Shown: positions 6,767-12,274 of the stretch, piece by piece
How the letters are laid out: each line of letters starts with the position of its first letter
Position numbering within the stretch: position 1 is the stretch's first letter
Assembly (NCBI GenBank): GCA_020722825.1
Contig: DYKC01000025.1
Span: forward strand, 1-12,274
DNA: 12,274 nt
Reading direction: 5' to 3'
Source of the DNA: Vermiphilus sp.
GTDB taxonomy: Bacteria; Ratteibacteria; UBA8468; B48-G9; JAFGKM01
Notes under the pieces: model-generated
Databases searched by the model: none
The model's input: only the letters and a program-made list of their open reading frames with translations
Told to the model about the DNA's origin: nothing
Program-made: the position numbers and the translations under genes

Positions 6767-8029
6767 CTATTTACTGAGTTTGCGGCTCTTTCTTATACTT
6801 TCCTTCCGCTCCTCGTCTGTCATCTCATAAACATACCTTATCGCCTTTTCTTCTTCCGCAGACATCTCTCTTTTTCTTCTTCCCATAACGATTTTTGCGG
6901 TATTGAGCATCATCTCTAAACCATACCCCTTCATAAACTTCTCGTTGACGTACCACGTGAATGACGGGAAATACTTTGGAAGAATTGCACCTGCAGTTAT
7001 ATTGCACATCAAACCAGCAACCGTACCTGTATTGAGTAATGCTCCAATACTGGTCTTCGTATGGTCGCCTATGAAAGACCCGACCTTAAGACTGCCCGTG
7101 TCCGTAGATACCCCATTCAGGTATACACTCACATTGCTGTAGTCGTTCTTCAAATCGCTGTTGATAGTCAGTCCTCCGAGATTGACAAACTCGCCGATAT
7201 AACTGTGTCCGATGAACCCGTCATGGTATTTGTTTGCGTAATGATAAAAAACGGACTCTTCAACCTCACCGCCAACCCTGCACACATCTCCAAAACTATT
7301 GCCCTCTCTGATATTCGCTCCCGGCATAATCTGGGTATCCCTGCCGACATAACAGGGACCCTCAATTCTTGCGGACGGAAAAACCTCGGCACCTTCATCT
7401 ATGTAAATAGGACCGTGGGTAGTATCAAGGGCAACGAAAGGGTGCACCCTTGCTCCCTCTGCAATATAAAGAGATTTTTCATTCCCTACCACTGCCGACA
7501 TTGAATGCATCTCACCCCTTACACCGCTCTGCCCGAACCTTGCAAAATCCTGTTTTAGCGTTGCAGGGTTCCAGTTTATCAGATTCCAGGGGTAGTTCAC
7601 ACACTTCAGGTCTTTTACTTCACAGGAGATATTTGCCGTGACGTTACTGAGAAACCCGTCAAAACTGCCATTCCAGTACTTTTCTGCGGTCTCTTTTCTA
7701 ACCAATCCGTATACTATATCATCCCCGCTCTTTATAAGTCTTTCTTCCTGAATGGCTAATTTTTCCTTCGCAGAAGCAAGCCATCTTCCATTAACGAGAA
7801 GCAGGTCATCTTTGAAAAAGGATTCTTCATTGACAGGCAAACCGAATTTCTTAGAGATAAGATTCTTCATATAGTCCCTTACCCAGAAACCCCTTTCTCC
7901 CTGCGGTAGTACGGACAAGATTTTGTCCAGTAATGAGTCAAAACCGCATCGGAGTTCAAAAACGCCTTTGATGAGACACATCGGTGTAAGATTTCTCCAC
8001 TTTTCATCTTCATAAATCAGTATCTTCAT
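6767..8029 (-). CDS. GlmU-like sugar nucleotidyltransferase with acyltransferase-type left-handed beta-helix
   Basis: A 420-residue protein matching the 'alternative GlmU' type (annotated elsewhere as UDP-GlcNAc diphosphorylase / glucosamine-1-phosphate N-acetyltransferase). The N-terminal half (about 1-175) is a divergent nucleotidyltransferase domain. It lacks the LxxGxGTRM loop and instead shows LTPMCLIKGVFELRCGFDSL at 14-33, typical of this type. Residues about 186-345 form hexapeptide repeats (left-handed beta-helix), including FIGHSYIGEFVNLGGLTIN and the VGSFIGDHTKTSIGALLNTG turn region. A charged helical tail follows (about 365-420). The start is supported by AAAGGAAAGG at 8035-8044. 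Likely role: making an activated hexosamine for the cell envelope. Proximity to nagB and to acetyl-CoA enzymes fits, but which sugar it uses, and whether both activities are present, is not shown by sequence alone. Confidence 0.82.
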   Translation of the reverse strand: MKILIYEDEKWRNLTPMCLIKGVFELRCGFDSLLDKILSVLPQGERGFWVRDYMKNLISKKFGLPVNEESFFKDDLLLVNGRWLASAKEKLAIQEERLIKSGDDIVYGLVRKETAEKYWNGSFDGFLSNVTANISCEVKDLKCVNYPWNLINWNPATLKQDFARFGQSGVRGEMHSMSAVVGNEKSLYIAEGARVHPFVALDTTHGPIYIDEGAEVFPSARIEGPCYVGRDTQIMPGANIREGNSFGDVCRVGGEVEESVFYHYANKYHDGFIGHSYIGEFVNLGGLTINSDLKNDYSNVSVYLNGVSTDTGSLKVGSFIGDHTKTSIGALLNTGTVAGLMCNITAGAILPKYFPSFTWYVNEKFMKGYGLEMMLNTAKIVMGRRKREMSAEEEKAIRYVYEMTDEERKESIRKSRKLSK

Positions 8030-8081
8030 TTTATCCTTTCCTTTATGCTTTGTTAATATCTCTATCTCTCCTGCAATGTAT

Positions 8082-8102
8082 GACAGAAGAAGATTTTCTG
8101 TC
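8082..8102 (-). other. Small hairpin in the pta to GlmU-like spacer
   Basis: GACAGAAGA (8082-8090) pairs with TTTTCTGTC (8094-8102), 9 pairs including one G-T, around a 3-base loop. It lies in the 90-base spacer, the longest in the operon. No T-run follows, so it is more likely an RNA processing or stability element than a terminator. Confidence 0.3.
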
Positions 8103-8119
8103 TCTATTTGTTAATCTAC

Positions 8120-9094
8120 TTATGTTAAGCAACTGGTGATAGCAGATATGCCTACTATATCCTCAACCTTCGCACCTCTTGAAAGGTCGCTGACCGGTTT
8201 TGCAAAACCCTGAAGCACAGGGCCAAATGCTCCTGCTCCGGCAAGATACTGGGTTAACTTGTATGCAATGTTGCCTGAGTTAAGGTCTGGAAATATCAAA
8301 ACATTTGCCTGCCCTGCAACGGAAGAGGGCTCTTTGAGTTTCTTCTTTGCCACCGCCTCAACAAGAGCCGTGTCCACCTGAAACTCTCCGTCCAGCATAA
8401 CGGTTCCCTCTGCCATTTCCTTAGCCGCACAGACTGCCTTCTGGACCTTTTCTACAAGGGGATGAGTGGCAGATCCCTTGCTGGAGAAAGACAGAAATGC
8501 CACCTTCGGTTGCTGCCCCATAATCTTTGCGAAACTGTTTGCTGTAGTAACACCTATCTCTGCCAGTTGCTTGAAATCCGGGTCTATGTTGACAGCACAG
8601 TCCGCATAAAAAAGAATTCTGCCATCGGGCAGCACCATTATGAAAAAACTGGAAGGTGTTGAAATCCCCGGCTTATAACCAACTGTGAGGGCAGATGCCT
8701 GTATCACGCTGGCAGTGGTACTGGCAGCACCAGCTATCATAACGTCCACCATCCCTGCAGTCAGCATCATACCGCCAAAAATGATGTCCTTTTTTAGAAG
8801 CCTTTCCGCCACACCTGTCTTTACACCTTTTCTGTTAGCACAATATAAACTCACAAGACGGGGCATTTCTGGAGAATCTAACGGTTCAATAATTTCAACG
8901 CCTGAAAGGTCAATACGCCGTTGTTCTACAGCAGACAACACATCTTTTTTCTTACCCAGAAGTACAGGTTTTGCAATACCTTCCCTGCTTAATCTCTCGG
9001 CAGTCCTCTGTATCCGCTCATCCATCCCTTCAGGAAAGACAATCCTTTTCTTCAGCCTCTTTGCCTTCTCTATAAATCCACCTATTAAATCCAT
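8120..9094 (-). CDS. pta: Phosphate acetyltransferase (phosphotransacetylase)
   Basis: Interconverts acetyl-CoA + phosphate and acetyl phosphate + CoA in the cytoplasm, feeding AckA. At 324 residues it is the short single-domain class, without the N-terminal regulatory domain of the enterobacterial enzyme. Visible motifs: FPEGMDER (20-27), DCAVNIDP (165-172), LSFSSKGSA (201-209), MLDGEFQVDTAL (233-244), FPDLNSGNIAYKL (268-280) and GPVLQGFAKPVSDLSRGA (291-308). S305, R306 and D312 line up with the S309, R310 and D316 catalytic residues of the Methanosarcina enzyme. The segment usually reading VLRxALQ here reads VIQASAL, so the conserved Arg is Gln132. Phosphobutyryltransferases are relatives, but the motif set favours acetyl. 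The start is supported by AAGGAAGG at 9098-9105; it begins 18 bases after nagB. Confidence 0.93.
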   Translation of the reverse strand: MDLIGGFIEKAKRLKKRIVFPEGMDERIQRTAERLSREGIAKPVLLGKKKDVLSAVEQRRIDLSGVEIIEPLDSPEMPRLVSLYCANRKGVKTGVAERLLKKDIIFGGMMLTAGMVDVMIAGAASTTASVIQASALTVGYKPGISTPSSFFIMVLPDGRILFYADCAVNIDPDFKQLAEIGVTTANSFAKIMGQQPKVAFLSFSSKGSATHPLVEKVQKAVCAAKEMAEGTVMLDGEFQVDTALVEAVAKKKLKEPSSVAGQANVLIFPDLNSGNIAYKLTQYLAGAGAFGPVLQGFAKPVSDLSRGAKVEDIVGISAITSCLT

Positions 9095-9112
9095 ATGCCT
9101 TCCTTATGTATC

Positions 9113-9907
9113 TCAAAAGAGTTTGATACCTACATGTTTCTCAGAATCCGCGGCAAATCTATAAAATGCAACCCTCCTGAGAGCGTCGGATGCCTCTTCG
9201 TCAAGTATCGCTGTGACTCTTGGATGCAACTGCAGGGCAGAAGCAGTAATCATACTTGTTATTGGTCCCTCAAGTGCCTTTGCAACAATCTCCGCCTTTT
9301 TCTCTCCAGTTGCAAGGAATAAAATCTCCCTGGCTTCAAGAATGGTGCCCACACCCATTGAGAGTGCAAACCTCGGGACATCTTCCACTCTATCAAAAAA
9401 CCTTGAATTATCTTCAATGGTCTTTTCATCCAGAGCCACAAGGCGTGTACGGGAACCGAGAGAAGAACCCGGTTCGTTAAAAGCAATGTGTCCATCTCCT
9501 CCTATGCCCAGTACCTGCAGATCTATCCCTCCTGCCTGCTTTATGAGTTCCTCATATTCTTTACAGTATTGTTCTACTTCCTCTATCTTGACACTACCAT
9601 CCGGAACCCTTGTGTTTTCAGGTTTTATGTTGATGCCTTTGAAAAGATTCTCCTCCATAAAAAACCTGTAACTCTGTGGATGAGATGAAGATAATCCGTA
9701 ATACTCATCCAGATTGAACGTTCTTACCTGTGAAAAATCCAGCCCCTTTTCCTTGTGCATACGTATGAGTTCTTTATAGAGACCCAGGGGTGTACTTCCA
9801 GTGGCAAGCCCAAGTACACAGTTCGGTTTTTTCTTGACAATATCCCTTACAATCTTAGCTGCCTCTATGGAAACCTCACTATAATTCTTGACTATCAGCA
9901 CTCTCAT
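9113..9907 (-). CDS. nagB: Glucosamine-6-phosphate deaminase
   Basis: Converts glucosamine-6-phosphate to fructose-6-phosphate and ammonia, reversible in principle. At 264 residues it has the standard length. Motifs (numbered from the ATG at 9907): LGLATGSTPLGLY near 32-44, NLDEYYGL with D67, and GIGGDGHIAFNEPGSS with D138, H140 and E145. These correspond to D72, D141, H143 and E148 of the E. coli enzyme. In the segment matching the E. coli allosteric site, Arg158 is kept (R155) but Lys160 and Thr161 are Val and Ala, which suggests loss of the N-acetylglucosamine-6-P activation seen in E. coli. A GTG one codon upstream (9910) could also start, but AAAGGAGG at 9914-9921 is better spaced (6 bases) for the ATG. 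It follows rpsA after a spacer with a long hairpin. Confidence 0.95.
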   Translation of the reverse strand: MRVLIVKNYSEVSIEAAKIVRDIVKKKPNCVLGLATGSTPLGLYKELIRMHKEKGLDFSQVRTFNLDEYYGLSSSHPQSYRFFMEENLFKGINIKPENTRVPDGSVKIEEVEQYCKEYEELIKQAGGIDLQVLGIGGDGHIAFNEPGSSLGSRTRLVALDEKTIEDNSRFFDRVEDVPRFALSMGVGTILEAREILFLATGEKKAEIVAKALEGPITSMITASALQLHPRVTAILDEEASDALRRVAFYRFAADSEKHVGIKLF

Positions 9908-9913
9908 CACTGT

Positions 9914-9921
9914 CCTCCTTT
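9914..9921 (-). promoter_or_regulatory. Strong ribosome binding site of nagB
   Basis: AAAGGAGG on the minus strand is a full Shine-Dalgarno match. It is 6 bases from the ATG at 9907 and only 3 from the GTG at 9910, favouring the ATG. It lies just past the 3' arm of the upstream hairpin. Confidence 0.7.
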
Positions 9922-9925
9922 ATCC

Positions 9926-9995
9926 TAAAAGACGGGTTTAGAGGTTCGGAAAAACTTTTCACTGCATTGTTCTTTCCCGAACCTCCTGTCTTTTA
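9926..9995 (-). terminator. Long hairpin between rpsA and nagB, possible attenuator or terminator
   Basis: The inner stem GAGGTTCGG (9941-9949) / CCGAACCTC (9977-9985) is perfect over 9 bp. The outer stem TAAAAGAC (9926-9933) / GTCTTTTA (9988-9995) is perfect over 8 bp, with a 7-against-2 internal loop between the two. On the minus strand the structure starts at the rpsA stop codon and ends in CTTTTAGG, a short T-run, just before the nagB ribosome binding site. It could lower read-through from ispH-rpsA into the metabolic genes or protect the rpsA mRNA end. The loop is large (27 bases), so a classical terminator is not certain. Confidence 0.5.
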
Positions 9996-11360
9996 TTGTG
10001 AGGGGCCTTGATTTTCTTCCTCCTCCGGTTCTATGGTATCTTGCGTTTTTTCTTGTCCCTCCAATTGCTTCATTCCAAGCGATATCATTTTATTCTTGGC
10101 ATCTATCTCAAGAATCTTAACCTCTATCTTTTGTCCCTTTCTCAATATCTCCGAAGGATGTTTGATTGACGTATCGGAAATATTGGATATGGGAAGCAAT
10201 CCATTTATGCCCGGTTCTATCTCCACAAATGCACCGAAGTCCGTGATGCTATAAACCTTACCTTTTACGGTGCTACCCTGAGGATACTTTGCCATTATCT
10301 CAGGCCAGGGATTTGGTTCCAACCCCCTCAGACTGAAAGAAATCTTCTGCTCGTCCTTCTTTATATCTATAACCTGCACCGTAATCGTATCTCCCATAGC
10401 AACAACCTCAGAAGGTTTTTTTATCCTACCTGTCCATGAAAGTTCAGATATATGAAGCAGACCTTCCACCCCATCTTCAATCTTGATAAATGCTCCATAG
10501 TCAGTGATGTTGACCACCTTACCTTCAACAGCTGAACCAACAGGATATTTTTCCTCAATATTCTCCCATGGATCCTGTGTTTTCTGTTTCAGACCAAAAG
10601 ATACCGTCTGCTTTTCGCTGTCCACCTTTAGAACAACAACCTCTACCTTCTGTCCTATGCTTAAAATCTGTGAAGGATGGCTTACCTTTCCCCAACTCAT
10701 ATCATTAAGGCGCAGTAGCCCCACGATCCCATAATCCAATTCTATAAATGCCCCAAAGTCTACTATGTTCTTAACCACCCCCGTCACCAATTGGTTTTTT
10801 TCCAGAGTGGCAAGATAATCTTTTCTGTTTACCTCTTTCTCTTCTTCAAGATACCTGCGTCTGGAAACCACAATGTTCCTTCTGACCACATCCAGACTTA
10901 TTATTTTAAAGTGAGATTTCTTGCCCACAAGTGCCGACGGATTGGTTAGAGGAGTTATGTCCGCCTGTGAAGCAGGTAAAAAGGCAATAACCCCGATATC
11001 CACCCTGAACCCTCCTTTAACGCTCTTGAAGATAAACCCTTCTATAGCACAATCCTCTTCATAACACTTTTCAACCTTTTCCCAGTTAAGAGCCACGTCT
11101 GCTTTTTCTTTGGAAAGGGGTATCAGCCCACGAGCATCTGCGTCAAGAGATTCAATAACCACATCCACTTCCGCCCCGGGTACAATCTCATCTATTTTTC
11201 TCTTGAATTCTTCTCTTGAAGCAACACCGTCAAACTTGTAATTTATATCTACAATAACCTCATCACCAACCACCTTTGCAATCCTGCCCTTGACTAAAGA
11301 ACCCTGTTTAAACCCTACTATTTTTTCCTCAAGAAGTTTTCCCACTTCTTCTTTGCCCAT
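9993..11360 (-). CDS. rpsA: 30S ribosomal protein S1
   Basis: An RNA-binding protein that helps mRNA reach the 30S subunit. The 455 residues hold five S1 (OB-fold) repeats at about 19-85, 102-168, 189-258, 274-345 and 361-432, one fewer than the six of E. coli, and an acidic tail (about 436-455). The last three repeats are the clearest, with VVKNIVDFGAFIELDYGIVG, VVNITDYGAFIKIEDGVEG and VYSITDFGAFVEIEPGING; the first two are more divergent, as is usual for ribosome-docking repeats. The ATG is preceded by GGGAGGTG. The start lies inside the 3' end of ispH, a 32-base overlap in another frame. This ispH-rpsA pairing recalls the fused IspH-S1 proteins of many Clostridia. Confidence 0.95.
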   Translation of the reverse strand: MGKEEVGKLLEEKIVGFKQGSLVKGRIAKVVGDEVIVDINYKFDGVASREEFKRKIDEIVPGAEVDVVIESLDADARGLIPLSKEKADVALNWEKVEKCYEEDCAIEGFIFKSVKGGFRVDIGVIAFLPASQADITPLTNPSALVGKKSHFKIISLDVVRRNIVVSRRRYLEEEKEVNRKDYLATLEKNQLVTGVVKNIVDFGAFIELDYGIVGLLRLNDMSWGKVSHPSQILSIGQKVEVVVLKVDSEKQTVSFGLKQKTQDPWENIEEKYPVGSAVEGKVVNITDYGAFIKIEDGVEGLLHISELSWTGRIKKPSEVVAMGDTITVQVIDIKKDEQKISFSLRGLEPNPWPEIMAKYPQGSTVKGKVYSITDFGAFVEIEPGINGLLPISNISDTSIKHPSEILRKGQKIEVKILEIDAKNKMISLGMKQLEGQEKTQDTIEPEEEENQGPSQ

Positions 11361-12216
11361 TATACTGCACCTCCCTATATCCCTTTTTATGCATATATTT
11401 TTTTACTGCATATATAAAACCATCCGGTGTTGAGGTTCCTGAAAGCAGACCCACTGACTGAATACCCTTTAAAGAAATATCTTTGAGTTCTTTTATGCTC
11501 TCAATATGCCATGTGTTTTTGTTGAACCGCAAACAGTTCTTGTACAACTTGGTTGTATTTGAACTGTTTTTACCTCCTAGGACAAAAACCATATCTGCAA
11601 TCTTGCTTATCGCGACAGATTCATCCTGCCTTTCATCGGTAATCCTGCATATAGTATTATAGAGCACTATTTTTTCAAAATCTGTATTGTTGATAATGGA
11701 CCGAGCAGTTTTAAAATAATCGTTGAACGAAAGAGTGGTCTGTCCTATGACCGCTGCTTTTGAATACTGATTATGAAAGGTAAAAGAGCCTGCTGCCTGG
11801 ACAATACAAACATTATTCCCGTATTCTTTAATGGCTATCACCTCCGGATGATTTTCATCTCCTACTATTATAATTAAATATTTCTTCCTGTCCAATTTTT
11901 TTATTAGCGAATGTATTTTTTTCAAAAAAGGGCAGGTTGCATCATATATCTCAACCCCTTTCTTTTTGAGATTATCCATTGTATACCTGCCGATGCCGTG
12001 TGACCTCACTATAAAAGGACCTTCTGAGACTTCCTGTGCACTTTTGACCACCCGCAGTCCCTTTGATTCAAGGTCTCTCATTACAGCGGGATTGTGGACT
12101 ATATCCCCTATGCTATAAAGAACCCCGTATTTTTTCAGCAGGTTTTCCGCAGTCTGCACGGTTCTCCTCACCCCGAAACAAAACCCTGTATTTTTAGCAA
12201 CAATCAGTTTTTTCAT
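11329..12216 (-). CDS. ispH: 4-hydroxy-3-methylbut-2-enyl diphosphate reductase
   Basis: The last step of the MEP pathway: a 4Fe-4S enzyme that reduces HMBPP to isopentenyl and dimethylallyl diphosphate. The 295 residues carry the three cluster cysteines C13 (GFCFGV), C95 (DATCP) and C190 (NTIC). Substrate residues are H41 (HNP), H73 (RSHG), H123 and E125 (HPE), T160/T161 (GQTT), S218, S219 and N220 (GGKNSSNT) and S262 (SGTSTP). All expected active-site positions are kept. The start ATG directly follows a TAA stop of the upstream reading frame, with AGGGG 10 bases away, so it is probably translated by coupling. The 3' end overlaps rpsA by 32 bases. The enzyme is oxygen-sensitive, in keeping with an anaerobic host, but it also occurs in aerobes. 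Confidence 0.96.
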   Translation of the reverse strand: MKKLIVAKNTGFCFGVRRTVQTAENLLKKYGVLYSIGDIVHNPAVMRDLESKGLRVVKSAQEVSEGPFIVRSHGIGRYTMDNLKKKGVEIYDATCPFLKKIHSLIKKLDRKKYLIIIVGDENHPEVIAIKEYGNNVCIVQAAGSFTFHNQYSKAAVIGQTTLSFNDYFKTARSIINNTDFEKIVLYNTICRITDERQDESVAISKIADMVFVLGGKNSSNTTKLYKNCLRFNKNTWHIESIKELKDISLKGIQSVGLLSGTSTPDGFIYAVKKYMHKKGYREVQYNGQRRSGKTS

Positions 12217-12274
12217 TTATCCCGAACCCCTGTTTCTACCTGATGGTTTGAGTTTTTGTATCGCCTCCACCACT
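12217..12274 (-). CDS. 3' end of an upstream operon gene (partial, unidentified)
   Basis: On the minus strand a frame is open from the window edge for 18 codons and ends in TAA immediately before the ispH ATG. The tail reads VVEAIQKLKPSGRNRGSG. Direct abutment to ispH and the shared strand argue for a real gene end. In Clostridia and relatives the gene before ispH-rpsA is often a 1-acylglycerol-3-phosphate acyltransferase (plsC) or cytidylate kinase, and an acyltransferase tail would be compatible. That identity is inference from gene order only. Confidence 0.45.
   Translation of the reverse strand, partial: VVEAIQKLKPSGRNRGSG

Noticed and set aside
7061..7504. A 147-codon plus-strand ORF opposite the GlmU-like gene
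   Set aside because: It lies antisense inside a well-supported conserved gene, has no ribosome binding site, and its composition mirrors the coding strand opposite.
8685..9164. A 159-codon plus-strand ORF opposite pta
   Set aside because: A shadow of the conserved pta frame on the other strand, running past the pta start into the end of nagB.
1..12274. CRISPR arrays, tRNA or rRNA genes, toxin-antitoxin or phage genes
   Set aside because: No regular spaced repeats, cloverleaf-like or rRNA-like stretches, or phage-type proteins were seen on either strand.

Overview
The window looks like a piece of an anaerobic or fermentative uncultured bacterium. The genes suggesting this are an isoprenoid (MEP pathway) ispH directly before a ribosomal protein S1 gene, a phosphotransacetylase/acetate kinase pair, a cobalamin-reductase-like Fe-S protein, a large secreted GH42-like protein, and a GlmU-like nucleotidyltransferase of the 'alternative' type known from Bacteroidetes, Planctomycetes and relatives. 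A PVC-related or candidate-phylum lineage (Omnitrophota/Lentisphaerota-like) would fit, but this is a guess from gene style and not a phylogenetic placement.

Layout. Bases 1-4843 carry two plus-strand genes: a QueG-like 4Fe-4S protein (72-1016), preceded by a near-perfect operator-like palindrome, and a 1207-residue exported multidomain glycoside-hydrolase-like protein (1220-4843) that is visibly more AT-rich than the rest. Bases 4844-5298 are a 455-base non-coding gap between convergent genes. It holds an IS-end-like double CTGACCC motif, a G/C-run hairpin and a 177-bp imperfect inverted repeat with symmetric arms. Bases 5299-12274 are a tightly packed minus-strand operon, read from high to low coordinates: the 3' end of an unidentified gene, ispH, rpsA, nagB, pta, the GlmU-like gene, an acyl carrier protein gene and ackA. 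Most junctions are short or overlapping (ispH/rpsA overlap by 32 nt; acpP/ackA overlap as ATGA). The exceptions are rpsA/nagB, which contains a long hairpin, and pta/GlmU-like, which contains a short one.

How the genes fit together. The lower operon joins hexosamine phosphate metabolism (NagB; the GlmU-like enzyme toward UDP-sugars) to the acetyl-CoA / acetyl-phosphate / acetate node (Pta, AckA), with an acyl carrier protein inside the set and housekeeping genes (IspH, S1) upstream. NagB can send glucosamine-6-P to fructose-6-P, the GlmU-like protein could draw on acetyl-CoA and hexosamine-1-P, and Pta-AckA interconverts acetyl-CoA and acetate with ATP. That grouping is inference from adjacency. 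The plus-strand genes appear to be a separate accessory unit for glycan or glycoside use.
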